DNA of 64,000 bases from Terasakiella sp033100395 (GTDB taxonomy: Bacteria > Pseudomonadota > Alphaproteobacteria > Rhodospirillales > Terasakiellaceae). The first letter of the stretch is position 1. Every line of letters starts with the position of its first letter. Made by a program: the position numbers and the translations under genes. The stretch is taken from the NCBI RefSeq assembly GCF_033100395.1, contig NZ_JAWLVJ010000015.1, positions 50,334 through 114,333 on the forward strand, read 5' to 3'. This document shows, piece after piece, positions 35,161 through 43,135 of this stretch. Under the pieces are notes generated by a model that saw only the letters and a list, made by a program, of their open reading frames with translations, had not been told where the DNA came from and ran no database searches.

Positions 35161-35893
35161 GACTTATTTGAAATTTGATGCCCCGCGCTTGCGCCCGGCC
35201 CTTGATCTGATAGGGCAAGTCCATCTGAAGAACCCGCGCACTATCGTTGATCTGGGCTGTGGTCCGGGTAATGTCACGCAGATTTTAAAAGAACGCTGGC
35301 CGGATGCGGATGTAACCGGAATCGACAGTTCACCCCATATGCTGGAAAAGGCCAAGGCTGCTTATCCTGATGTCAGTTGGCAGCAGGCGGATGTCTCAAC
35401 ATGGAAACCGGATGGGCCTGTTGATTTGATTTATTCCAATGCCTGTCTTCATTGGCTGGAAGATCATGAGGGATTATTTACGCGCTTGTTTTCTTATCTG
35501 AGTTATGACGGTGTTCTGGCGGTCCAGATGCCGAGCAATTTTGCAGCCCCGACCCATCAGTTGATCCGCGATGTATTGGGGAAAGGCCATCCGCTCTCAC
35601 CCGGTTTTCCGGTCCATGCACCGCAGGAATATTATGACTGGCTGGCGAGTGAGGCCATGCATCTGAACCTCTGGGAAACGACTTATCAGCATATCTTGGA
35701 AGGCGACAATCCGGTAGCGGATTGGACAAAGGGGGCCGCCCTTCGCCCCGTTCTGGATGATTTGACCGATGATCAGGCACGCAAGGAATTTGAAACAGAT
35801 TATCGCGCCCGAATCGCCAAAGCTTATCCCAAGTCAGGTAATGGCAAGACGGTAATGCCGTTTAAACGGTTCTTTTTGATCGCGCAGAAATAG
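35135..35893 (+). CDS. tam: Trans-aconitate 2-methyltransferase-like SAM methyltransferase
   Basis: A 252-residue SAM-dependent methyltransferase. Motif I VDLGCGPGNVTQIL (about 38-51) and the acidic loop VTGIDSSPHMLEKA (about 60-73) are clear, followed by DLIYSNACLHWLEDH. The N-terminus ATWNPETYLKF and the C-terminal PFKRFFLIAQK match Tam, which methylates trans-aconitate to relieve aconitase inhibition. The ATG six bases further in is an alternative start. It overlaps the histidine kinase gene by 26 bases, suggesting coupled translation, though a functional link is not obvious. Confidence 0.85.
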   Translation: MEMATWNPETYLKFDAPRLRPALDLIGQVHLKNPRTIVDLGCGPGNVTQILKERWPDADVTGIDSSPHMLEKAKAAYPDVSWQQADVSTWKPDGPVDLIYSNACLHWLEDHEGLFTRLFSYLSYDGVLAVQMPSNFAAPTHQLIRDVLGKGHPLSPGFPVHAPQEYYDWLASEAMHLNLWETTYQHILEGDNPVADWTKGAALRPVLDDLTDDQARKEFETDYRARIAKAYPKSGNGKTVMPFKRFFLIAQK

Positions 35894-35895
35894 CC

Positions 35896-37305
35896 TTAGC
35901 GGGTCTTCACACTGACGCGGTAAGTCAGGAATTTCTCCCCATTTGCGGGCACTTCAAACTGCCAGACGGCGCGCTGGCCCTGCTGTTCCTTCAACTTGTC
36001 GCTAGCTTTTTCCAGGTTCCATTCACCGGGGAAGCTTTCTTCAATGCGCACGGTTTCTTTGGTCTTTTTGGCGTTCTTTACAACGACTTTATAAGCGGCA
36101 GTGAATTTATATTTCCCGTCGCGATCAAATTCCGTCTGGGTACGTTTGATGGTGACGTCAAAGCTTTGGCCCGGATGCAGCTTCGCTTTGGTGTCCTTGG
36201 GGGCACGTTTCAGATTATCTTCGCCGATGAACTGCAAATTCCCCTGATTGTCCTTGCGATACAAACGGGCGAGACCTGACGGCAAGGGCTGACCAGATGT
36301 GTTGGTGAAGCTCAGTTCAATTTGTGGATGGCTGGGCGTGTCGGTGTTATGGGGAAAGGCGTTATAGACCGGGCCATAACGTTTGACCAACACGCGCTTG
36401 CTTTTAAACGAAAGCGGCTTGATCAGGGCGACCTGTTTGGTTTCTTTTTGTGGCAGGTCCACCTTGCCCGGCAATTGATAAAGATGAATACCGCCCAATG
36501 ATTGCGGTGCGCTGGCTGTACTTTCCGCCACACTATCCATCATTGCCATGGCACGCGGGGCAGATTTGGCCATCATCATCTGTGGGGTCGGGCGGCTGCG
36601 GCGATTGATATTACCTGCGGCCAGATTAAGGGTCGCGTTTTTGTAATCCACACCGGATGTGTTGGTTAGATTAGCCCAGGATCGAACAGCCAGGGTCTTG
36701 CCATCGCCTGCGACTTCCACACTATAAGAGGTATGCCATTTCAGCCCGTTGGTCAGATAGCCAAGCGCAAGGTCGAGATTGCCTTTTTTCGCCACATCAA
36801 TATCCGCCATCAAAGACGGTTTGGCGCGTAAGCCTTTTGGCAGTTGATCCAGCACCAGATTACCCGGTTGGCCGACCTCGATTTTACCGTCGCGTTCAAT
36901 GATTAATGAGCCTTGATTGGACAGAATTTTCGCCTTGATGACTTCATCCTTGCCGGTCACTGAATTAAAACGACGGAACGAAACGGTTTCGCCCACTGAT
37001 TTTTCAAGCAGGACGGATGGGGTCAACAGGTCAAAAGCAAAGCGGCGCTCCTTAATCGAAAAGTTGTTACCGGCAATAAGAAGACTGTCCGGGATCAGTT
37101 GTGCACTCACATCCTCAAAGGCGATACTCTGCGCCCCTTTGTTCAGACTGACTTCCCGAAGGTCACGCACAAATCCCAACCCGTTTTGATAGATGGTCAG
37201 GCCCAGATCTTTCTGGTGGGACTGATCAAGGGCGGTTTCTGCCAACGCCGATGTGGACATCAAAAGCGCGGATGCAAACAGGATACGGGTGGGCAGATGG
37301 GACAT
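35896..37305 (-). CDS. Secreted DUF4139 domain protein
   Basis: A protein of about 469 residues with a signal peptide (MSHLPTRILFASALLMSTSA, cleavage after ALA). The frame extends upstream, but the ATG at 37305 has a perfect AAGGAGG site and gives the signal peptide. The DUF4139 part runs from about 190, with LALGYLTNGLKWHTSYSVEV and ANLTNTSGVDYKNATLNLAAG, to the C-terminal beta-rich segment. A charged, Met- and Ser-rich stretch (about 240-270) lies in between. It is convergent with the tam gene, two bases apart. Periplasmic or outer-surface location is likely; function is not known. Confidence 0.85.
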   Translation of the reverse strand: MSHLPTRILFASALLMSTSALAETALDQSHQKDLGLTIYQNGLGFVRDLREVSLNKGAQSIAFEDVSAQLIPDSLLIAGNNFSIKERRFAFDLLTPSVLLEKSVGETVSFRRFNSVTGKDEVIKAKILSNQGSLIIERDGKIEVGQPGNLVLDQLPKGLRAKPSLMADIDVAKKGNLDLALGYLTNGLKWHTSYSVEVAGDGKTLAVRSWANLTNTSGVDYKNATLNLAAGNINRRSRPTPQMMMAKSAPRAMAMMDSVAESTASAPQSLGGIHLYQLPGKVDLPQKETKQVALIKPLSFKSKRVLVKRYGPVYNAFPHNTDTPSHPQIELSFTNTSGQPLPSGLARLYRKDNQGNLQFIGEDNLKRAPKDTKAKLHPGQSFDVTIKRTQTEFDRDGKYKFTAAYKVVVKNAKKTKETVRIEESFPGEWNLEKASDKLKEQQGQRAVWQFEVPANGEKFLTYRVSVKTR

Positions 37306-37425
37306 GTCTTCCTCCTTGAAATTTATGAAAGAACATGTTGCCTGTTCGCCGCGTGCGGGGCAAGCTTGCACATGAAAAAATTCATGCTATGAGTGTGTGG
37401 CGTGAATAACTAAAAGGGCAAAGAC

Positions 37426-38613
37426 GTGGACGTTTCATTTCTGCAAGAATTTTTGGCAAATACCGATCTGGTGATCAGTGTGCTGGTCGGGCTAACGGTC
37501 ATCAGTCTGCTGGTTGCTGTCTTTGCCTTGATGCGAAAGAATGCACCAGTAGAAGAGATCGCTGATCCCCAGGCCGAGCAGATGGCCCTGCAAATTCAGG
37601 AAATGAGCCGTGTTCAGGCGGAACTCACCGGGCGTCTTGCGCAGATGAATGAAAATCAGAACCGCGCGCAGCAAACAGTGAATGAGCGTCTGCAGACCCA
37701 GGAACGCGCGATTACCAAAACGCTGGATGAACGTTTGAACAATCTGACCCACCGCATGGGTGAAGGCCTGTTGGAACAAACAAAATCCACTGCCAAACAT
37801 ATGTCTGGTCTGGCCGAACGTCTGGCGGTTATTGATACGGCACAAAAGAATATCATGGACCTGTCTCAACAGATGGTGGGCTTACAGGATATTTTATCCA
37901 ACAAACAGACCCGTGGGGCCTTTGGCGAAGTGCAGCTGGAAATGTTGGTCACCAACGCTTTGCCGCCGTCTGCCTACAGCTTTCAGGAAACTCTATCCAA
38001 CACCAAGCGCGTGGATTGTCTTTTGAACCTGCCAAACCCACCGGGGTCCATTTGTATCGACAGTAAATTCCCGCTGGAAAGTTATCAGGCTTTGCAGGCT
38101 TCCGACAATGACCAGGACAAGCTTCTGGCGACCCGTACGTTTAAGGCGGATGTGCTAAAGCACATTAAAGATATCTCTGAAAAATACATCATCCCGGGCG
38201 AAACGGCTGAAAGTGCGCTTATGTTTTTGCCCTCAGAATCCATCTATGCGGAACTGCACGCCAATTTCACCGATGTGGTAGAAAAATCCTATAAGGCCAA
38301 GGTCTGGATTGTTTCCCCCACAACGCTGATGGCGACCTTAAATACGGTGCGTGCTGTCCTGAAAGATGCCCGCATGCGCGAAGAAGCAGGCCGCATTCAA
38401 AAAGAAGTGATGACCTTGCTGGAAGATGTGGGACGCCTGGATAAACGGATCGACAATCTGGATCGCCACTTCAGCCAAACCACCAAAGACATCCGCGATA
38501 TTCAGATCACGACAGGCAAAATCACCAAACGGGGGGAACGTATCGAAGAGATTCAGCTTGGCGAAGACAGCCCGGCAGAAGAATTGGCGCCACCGAGAGA
38601 GCGGATTGAATAG
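37426..38613 (+). CDS. rmuC: DNA recombination protein RmuC
   Basis: A 395-residue protein with an N-terminal membrane helix (LVISVLVGLTVISLLVAVFAL, about 13-33), a coiled coil (about 45-150), and the RmuC nuclease-like domain: SNKQTRGAFGEVQLEMLV and NPPGSICIDSKFPLESY, then EKYIIPGETAESALMFLPSE. RmuC limits inversions at short inverted repeats in E. coli. The start is GTG with AAAGGG upstream. It is shorter than the E. coli protein, as usual in alphaproteobacteria. It is divergent from the DUF4139 gene. Confidence 0.92.
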   Translation: MDVSFLQEFLANTDLVISVLVGLTVISLLVAVFALMRKNAPVEEIADPQAEQMALQIQEMSRVQAELTGRLAQMNENQNRAQQTVNERLQTQERAITKTLDERLNNLTHRMGEGLLEQTKSTAKHMSGLAERLAVIDTAQKNIMDLSQQMVGLQDILSNKQTRGAFGEVQLEMLVTNALPPSAYSFQETLSNTKRVDCLLNLPNPPGSICIDSKFPLESYQALQASDNDQDKLLATRTFKADVLKHIKDISEKYIIPGETAESALMFLPSESIYAELHANFTDVVEKSYKAKVWIVSPTTLMATLNTVRAVLKDARMREEAGRIQKEVMTLLEDVGRLDKRIDNLDRHFSQTTKDIRDIQITTGKITKRGERIEEIQLGEDSPAEELAPPRERIE

Positions 38614-38668
38614 ATGATATGACAATAACTTCATTAGTTGTATTTTTATGACTAATCTGTAAACTGTC

Positions 38669-38682
38669 GATTTTGGTGCTCT
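38669..38682. repeat. Direct repeat, left copy, flanking the AT-rich lipoprotein gene
   Basis: GATTTTGGTGCTCT, matched with one difference by GATATTGGTGCTCT at 39506-39519. The two copies enclose the AT-rich lipoprotein gene. This could mark an insertion or a shared upstream element of two genes. Confidence 0.4.
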
Positions 38683-38696
38683 AATGGATTAACTAA

Positions 38697-39359
38697 ATGA
38701 AAAATATAAAGAAATATGCAGGGTTTATTCTACTCTGCTTAACACTCACTTCTTGTATGTCTACTAATAAACATCTTAAAAAAAATGCTGAAATTTCCTT
38801 AAAGGCTGATACTGCACTCGTCCTTTTAACCATGCAGGAGATATTTGTTTTTAAACCGGGAAAAGCATCAGTGGTTTTGAGATCGGATGAGGGGCAGGTG
38901 GTCTTAGACTCTCTTGCTCGTTTCTCTGGGCCGCAAGATATGGACCGTAAACACAGAGGCGGGGCAACATCTTATGTGGCAATGGAAGTACCTGCTGGAG
39001 AATACAGTTTAAGCCGATGGTTTTTTAAGTTCCGTTTAGGGCATTCCTATGAAAAACCCAAAACAAAAAGCCTGAAGTTTGATGGTGGGAATATCTATTA
39101 CCTTGGTCATTTCACTGCGAACAATTTCAGTGAAGCAGGGCAATTAGAAGCTAAGTTTGAGGATGATAAAGGATACTTTCTCGAAAAATATCCATCTCTA
39201 AAATCACAAGAAATTGTAAATGTGTCAAAAGATTGGGCTTTGTCATGTTGGCCCACAAACCAAACGCTCAAGTATCATAAACTTGATCTCGTGGGCAAGC
39301 TCGATGAAACAGAAAAAAAATTCTATGCAAAAGACCTAAATCGTTGTTTTCCGAAATAA
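38697..39359 (+). CDS. Hypothetical AT-rich lipoprotein
   Basis: A 220-residue envelope protein. The lipobox LTSC places the modified Cys at 20 after a hydrophobic signal. The rest is soluble and lysine-rich, with predicted beta strands (LVLLTMQEIFVFKPGKASVV, YVAMEVPAGEYSLSRWFF), and two later cysteines (SCWP and RCFPK near the end). No family is recognised. It is visibly AT-richer than both neighbours and uses different codons, and short direct repeats flank it, so acquisition is likely. It ends about 14 bases before a strong hairpin. Confidence 0.7.
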   Translation: MKNIKKYAGFILLCLTLTSCMSTNKHLKKNAEISLKADTALVLLTMQEIFVFKPGKASVVLRSDEGQVVLDSLARFSGPQDMDRKHRGGATSYVAMEVPAGEYSLSRWFFKFRLGHSYEKPKTKSLKFDGGNIYYLGHFTANNFSEAGQLEAKFEDDKGYFLEKYPSLKSQEIVNVSKDWALSCWPTNQTLKYHKLDLVGKLDETEKKFYAKDLNRCFPK

Positions 39360-39372
39360 TTGATGTCTTGGT

Positions 39373-39401
39373 AATGACGGAGGTAAAAAAACTCCGTCAT
39401 T
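39373..39401 (+). terminator. Hairpin after the lipoprotein gene
   Basis: AATGACGGAG pairs perfectly with CTCCGTCATT around a nine-base A-rich loop, 14 bases after the stop. It is not followed by a long T run on the plus strand, so termination strength is uncertain. Confidence 0.55.
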
Positions 39402-39505
39402 GCTTTGCACTTGAATTAGGGAGCGAGTAAGCGCAACACCTTGAGGTGTATTAATTTCAACATTGTCAACAATCAGAAATTGCATTAGGTTTTTCCGGTG
39501 TTTTT

Positions 39506-39519
39506 GATATTGGTGCTCT
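39506..39519. repeat. Direct repeat, right copy
   Basis: GATATTGGTGCTCT, partner of the copy at 38669-38682 (13 of 14 identical). It lies about 60 bases before the proC start. Confidence 0.4.
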
Positions 39520-39580
39520 TTTCATGCCTCCTACTTTCGTATAAAAATAACCCAACCAAAAAAAATCAGGAGAAACGGTT

Positions 39581-40387
39581 ATGGGATTGATCCTCGTCGG
39601 ATGTGGTAAAATGGGTGGTGCGATGTTGGAAGGCTGGTTGGATCAAGGCGTGCCGAAAGACAGTATCCGCATTATCGAAAAATCAGAAGAACACGCACAA
39701 GCCCTTCGCGATACCCACGACATTCGTGTGGTCGATGATCTGGCTGATATCGAAGAAGGCTTCCCTGCCGACATCGTGATCCTGGCGGTCAAACCACAGG
39801 TGATGGACGTGGCCGTTGAGGCTGCCAAGCGTTTTTCTGATCAGGCGACCTATATGTCCATTGCAGCAGGCAAGACCATCTCTTATTTCGAAGGTATTCT
39901 GGGTAAAGATGCCCGCATTGTGCGCGTGATGCCAAATACACCGGCGGCTGTTCGTCGCGGGATCAGTGTGGCTTGTGCCAATAACAATGTTAGCGATACG
40001 GTGAAAGAAACCTGCACCCAATTGCTGGAAGCTGTGGGCGAAGTGGGTTGGGTGGATGATGAAGCCCTGATCGATCCGGTGACAGCCGTTTCCGGTTCCG
40101 GTCCGGCTTATGTGTTTTATCTGACGGAATGTCTGACCCAAGCCGGGATCAAGGCGGGGCTGCCGGACGATCTGGCGGTGAAACTAGCGCGTGCCACCGT
40201 TGCCGGATCAGGCGAACTGATGCGTCAAAGCGGGATAGAGGCGGAACAGCTGCGCATCAATGTAACCTCACCGGGCGGGACCACTCAGGCCGCGTTGGAA
40301 GTCCTGATGGCAGAGGACGGAATCGCACCGATTATGGAAAATGCCATCAATGCTGCAGTGCAGCGAAGCAGGGAATTGGCAGGGTAG
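39581..40387 (+). CDS. proC: Pyrroline-5-carboxylate reductase
   Basis: A 268-residue enzyme for the last step of proline synthesis, reducing pyrroline-5-carboxylate with NAD(P)H. The nucleotide-binding start LILVGCGKMGGAMLEGWL has the Rossmann G-x-G-x-x-G pattern at about 6-11. The family signature GSGPAYVFYLTECLTQAGIKAGL lies near 172-194 and NVTSPGGTTQAALEVL near 228-243. The strong ribosome site AGGAGA precedes the ATG. It is a single gene upstream of the phasin. Its last codons contain a TGCAGTGCAGC word that recurs in the phasin leader. Confidence 0.95.
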   Translation: MGLILVGCGKMGGAMLEGWLDQGVPKDSIRIIEKSEEHAQALRDTHDIRVVDDLADIEEGFPADIVILAVKPQVMDVAVEAAKRFSDQATYMSIAAGKTISYFEGILGKDARIVRVMPNTPAAVRRGISVACANNNVSDTVKETCTQLLEAVGEVGWVDDEALIDPVTAVSGSGPAYVFYLTECLTQAGIKAGLPDDLAVKLARATVAGSGELMRQSGIEAEQLRINVTSPGGTTQAALEVLMAEDGIAPIMENAINAAVQRSRELAG

Positions 40388-40496
40388 CCTGGTATTTATT
40401 GTGCGCCGTCACAAAAAAATCATAGACCACAAAGTTTTTAATTTTCAATAAGTTATATTCTATTTTAGGACTATATTAGAAAATTAGAACCTCTTG

Positions 40497-40577
40497 TTTG
40501 TGCGGCGCACAAAAAAAGAGTTGACTCTTTTGATCAGTTCACACATATTGGCTCCAGAAATTTTGCAGTGCAGCAAA
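40497..40577 (+). promoter_or_regulatory. Phasin promoter with two flanking palindromes
   Basis: The promoter is TTGACT (40521-40526), a 17-base spacer and CATATT (40544-40549). A perfect palindrome TTTGTGCGGCGCACAAA (40497-40513) lies just upstream of the -35. A second, TTTGCAGTGCAGCAAA (40562-40577), lies just past the expected start of transcription. PhaR-type repressors of phasin genes bind TGC-rich DNA, so the downstream one is a candidate PhaR operator. Confidence 0.5.
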
Positions 40578-40607
40578 CCTTTTTACTTTTTATTTGGAGC
40601 TAATCAA

Positions 40608-41126
40608 ATGCCAGCCGCTAAAAAATCCACACAAGCTAACCCATTCGCTTTCGATTCTTCCAAAATGTTCGGCGACTTCGACCCGACTAAACTGATGGGC
40701 GAATTCGATCCACAAAAATTCATGGGCGACTTCCAGAAAGCGTTCTCTGAATACAAAATCCCAGGCGTAGACGGCAACGTTGTTCTGGAAAGCCAGAAGA
40801 AAAACGTTGAAGCTTTGGCTCAAGCCAACAAAGTTGCTCTTGAAGGCATGCAGGCTGTATTCAAACGCCAAGCTGAGATCCTGGGTCAAGCTATGGAAGA
40901 AATGCAAGCGACTTTCAAAGACATCGCAACAGCTGGTGAGCCACAAGACAAAGTTGCTCAGCAAACTGACCTGGTTAAAGACGCTGTAGAAAAAGCTCTT
41001 TCCAACATGCGTGAACTGGCTGAGATGGCTGGTAAGTCTAACACTGAAGCTTTCGAAACAATCCGCGCTCGTTTCACTGAGTCTCTGGACGAAGTTAAAG
41101 CTGAAGTTCTGAAGCTGAAAAAATAA
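40608..41126 (+). CDS. Phasin family protein (PHA-granule associated)
   Basis: A 172-residue, helical, charged protein with no signal. The start at 40608 is chosen because it has the ribosome site TTGGAG and gives a normal phasin length; upstream frame is AT-rich leader. The N-terminus repeats the motif PTKLMGEFDPQKFMGDFQKA; the phasin core follows (about 55-165), with QAMEEMQATFKDIATAGEPQ and AVEKALSNMRELAEMAGKS. Phasins coat polyhydroxyalkanoate granules and control their size. Codon use looks highly biased, as for abundant proteins. A strong terminator follows. No PHA synthase is in the window. Confidence 0.88.
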   Translation: MPAAKKSTQANPFAFDSSKMFGDFDPTKLMGEFDPQKFMGDFQKAFSEYKIPGVDGNVVLESQKKNVEALAQANKVALEGMQAVFKRQAEILGQAMEEMQATFKDIATAGEPQDKVAQQTDLVKDAVEKALSNMRELAEMAGKSNTEAFETIRARFTESLDEVKAEVLKLKK

Positions 41127-41152
41127 ACCTTCCCCCCTGTAAGGTTTACCTT

Positions 41153-41192
41153 AAGAGGCTGTTCCTTCCCTGAGGAACAGCCTCTTTCTTTT
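41153..41192 (+). terminator. Strong terminator after the phasin gene
   Basis: AAGAGGCTGTTCCT pairs perfectly with AGGAACAGCCTCTT (14 base pairs, six-base loop) and is followed by a T-rich tail, 27 bases after the phasin stop. Confidence 0.9.
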
Positions 41193-41213
41193 GTGCGCAT
41201 GCGAAAGCTTTCC

Positions 41214-41242
41214 TTGACAAAGGGGGCGAAAAAGCAGATATA
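41214..41242 (+). promoter_or_regulatory. Sigma-70 promoter of the DEAD-box helicase gene
   Basis: TTGACA (41214-41219) and GATATA (41237-41242) with a 17-base spacer. Transcription would begin near 41249, giving a 5' leader of about 165 bases with several short inverted repeats (for example TGGGC/GCCCA). Such leaders are typical of cold-regulated helicase genes. Confidence 0.7.
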
Positions 41243-41413
41243 GCGCCCAAGAAGTTTTTCCGTGTGTGCGAGTTAATGCACGCACCTGGGCACAAAGAGG
41301 CCCAAGGTTGCGTTTTCCTTTGCCCCGATATGGGCATCATGTGCGGAAGTTTATTATAGGCCATCGAAACGCATTTGGATGGTTTGAACGCAGATGACAC
41401 AGGAATACGTGAC

Positions 41414-42754
41414 ATGACCACATTTGATATGTTGGGTCTGGCGAAGCCGTTGCTTGACGCCGTCCAGAAACAAGGTTTTACGGAACCGACCCACATTCAG
41501 GATAAATCCATCCCACACCTTATGAACGGGTTCGACCTAATGGGCGTTGCCCAGACAGGCGGCGGTAAGACAGCAGCTTTCACCCTGCCGATGCTGAACC
41601 GTTTGCTGGAAGAAAATGAAAAGACCGTTGCGGGTAAACCGCGCTGTGTCATTCTGGCCCCGACCCGTGAACTCGCGCAACAGATCGGTGTAACCATCCG
41701 TTCTTTCACCAAAGGCCAGAAGATTTTCCATACCGTGATCTTCGGTGGCTCACCCTATCGTCAGCAACTGCAGCAGCTGCAACGCGGCGTGCATATCGTT
41801 GTTGCGACACCGGGTCGTCTGATGGACCATATGGAACGCGGCACCATCAAGTTTGATCAGGTTCACACCTTCGTTCTGGACGAAGCCGACCGTATGCTGG
41901 ATATGGGCTTTATCCATGATGTGAAAAAGATCGCGGCTGAAATGCCGGAAGAACGTCAGACCGTGATGTTTTCTGCCACCATGTCAAAGGCCGTTCGTGG
42001 CCTGGCACAAGGTCTGTTGAACAAACCGAAATCTGTGGAAGCTGCACGTGAAAATTCTGTTGCGACCACCATCGATCACCGTGTCATGCATATGAAGCAG
42101 AAAGACAAGCCAAAGCTTCTGGCCCATCTGCTGGAAGACCCGACACTGAAGAAAGTGCTGATCTTTACGCGCACCAAAGCCATGGCGGACCGTCTGTGTG
42201 ACAATTTGAAGGGCCAAGGCCGCAAGGCCGATGCCATCCATGGGGATCGTCAACAGGCTGCGCGTCAACGCGTGCTTCGTGCGTTCCGCAATGGCAATAT
42301 TGAATTGCTGGTGGCAACGGATGTGGCTGCGCGCGGTATTGATGTGGCCGATATCACCCACGTGATCAACTATGATATGCCGTTGGAAGGCGACAGCTAT
42401 GTACACCGGATCGGTCGTACAGGTCGTGCAGGTCAAAGCGGTGTTGCTCTGTCTTTCTGTACGGACGGTGAAGGTGATTTGTTGCAGGTGATTGAACGCA
42501 CTATCAAGCAGCGCGTTGATATTCATTCCGATCATCCGTTCCATCAGGACCCGCTGCCGTTTACACGTCCATCTGGCGATCAGAAACGTCGTCGCTTTGG
42601 TGGCGGTGGCAAAGGCAGCCCGCGCAAGTTCGGCACCGGCGGTCCACGCAAAAAACCGGAAGGCGGCTTTAAAAAGAAAGGCCCCGGTTCTTTCAAGAAA
42701 ACCAAGGCCAAATCCAATAACCGCAAGAGTTCGCCAAAACGTCGAGCGGCCTAA
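41414..42754 (+). CDS. DEAD-box RNA helicase (RhlE-like)
   Basis: An ATP-dependent RNA helicase of about 446 residues. The Q motif (FTEPTHIQ), motif I AQTGGGKT, DEAD, SAT and HRIGRTGRAG are all present. The last 75 residues are basic and glycine-rich (RRRFGGGGKGS, GGFKKKGPGSFKK), an RNA-binding tail usual in RhlE-type proteins. The frame opens at an upstream TTG, but the ATG at 41414 with AGGA is the likely start. A long leader precedes it. A palindromic repeat follows the stop. A role in ribosome assembly or mRNA turnover at low temperature is likely. Confidence 0.93.
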   Translation: MTTFDMLGLAKPLLDAVQKQGFTEPTHIQDKSIPHLMNGFDLMGVAQTGGGKTAAFTLPMLNRLLEENEKTVAGKPRCVILAPTRELAQQIGVTIRSFTKGQKIFHTVIFGGSPYRQQLQQLQRGVHIVVATPGRLMDHMERGTIKFDQVHTFVLDEADRMLDMGFIHDVKKIAAEMPEERQTVMFSATMSKAVRGLAQGLLNKPKSVEAARENSVATTIDHRVMHMKQKDKPKLLAHLLEDPTLKKVLIFTRTKAMADRLCDNLKGQGRKADAIHGDRQQAARQRVLRAFRNGNIELLVATDVAARGIDVADITHVINYDMPLEGDSYVHRIGRTGRAGQSGVALSFCTDGEGDLLQVIERTIKQRVDIHSDHPFHQDPLPFTRPSGDQKRRRFGGGGKGSPRKFGTGGPRKKPEGGFKKKGPGSFKKTKAKSNNRKSSPKRRAA

Positions 42755-42761
42755 GTTCTTG

Positions 42762-42840
42762 CTGTGTCCCGGCAAAGGCCGGGACCTCTTGTAAGCAGAT
42801 GCACGTCTTTTAAGAGACCCCGGCCTTCGCCGGGGCACAG
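42762..42840. repeat. Palindromic repeat, divergent fourth copy
   Basis: Two nested inverted repeats: TCCCGGCAAAGGCCGGGA at the left and CCCCGGCCTTCGCCGGGG at the right, with outer CTGTG/CACAG ends. It lies between the convergent helicase and DUF2892 genes and could act as a two-way terminator. It is related in style, not in exact ends, to the copies at 5276, 28327 and 43807. Confidence 0.7.
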
Positions 42841-42855
42841 TGCGTGTGTTTGTGC

Positions 42856-43056
42856 TTAGCTTTCAGTAGAACAAGTTTTCACACCGATCAGCGTGTAAGC
42901 CGGGCACCAGCCAAGTAAAGCGGTTGCCAGCGGCACGATCCCGATGAAGCCGATCCAGTTATATTCATTTTCCGGGAAGAAGATGGCAAAAGCCAGCAAA
43001 GCCAGACCGGCAACAATGCGCAAAATTTTATCGAGAGAACCCACGTTCTTAGTCAT
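42856..43056 (-). CDS. DUF2892 small membrane protein
   Basis: A 66-residue inner-membrane protein with two helices (ILRIVAGLALLAFAIFF and WIGFIGIVPLATALLGW). The opening MTKNVGSLDKILRIVAG and the closing GWCPAYTLIGVKTC are the DUF2892 (YgaP transmembrane-like) signature, where the domain is often fused to rhodanese. Two cysteines near the C-terminus are conserved in the family. It lies downstream of a Crp/Fnr regulator, with a CRP-like palindrome between. A link to sulfur or redox handling is suggested by YgaP but unproven. Confidence 0.88.
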   Translation of the reverse strand: MTKNVGSLDKILRIVAGLALLAFAIFFPENEYNWIGFIGIVPLATALLGWCPAYTLIGVKTCSTES

Positions 43057-43120
43057 AACCCATACTCCTTAATAACAAAACTCATTGAAACGGAGTAAAC
43101 AAGATTATGGCTGTGGCTTC

Positions 43121-43135
43121 TGTGACTTAATCACA
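43121..43135. promoter_or_regulatory. CRP-like palindrome between the Crp/Fnr gene and the DUF2892 gene
   Basis: TGTGACTTAATCACA has TGTGA/TCACA arms with a five-base centre, one short of the usual six. It overlaps the stop codon of the regulator gene and lies 65 bases before the DUF2892 start. Confidence 0.4.

Noticed and set aside
39419..39460. ACACCTTGAGGTGT palindrome upstream of proC
   Set aside because: Isolated 14-base palindrome with no matching copy elsewhere in the window; no function supported.
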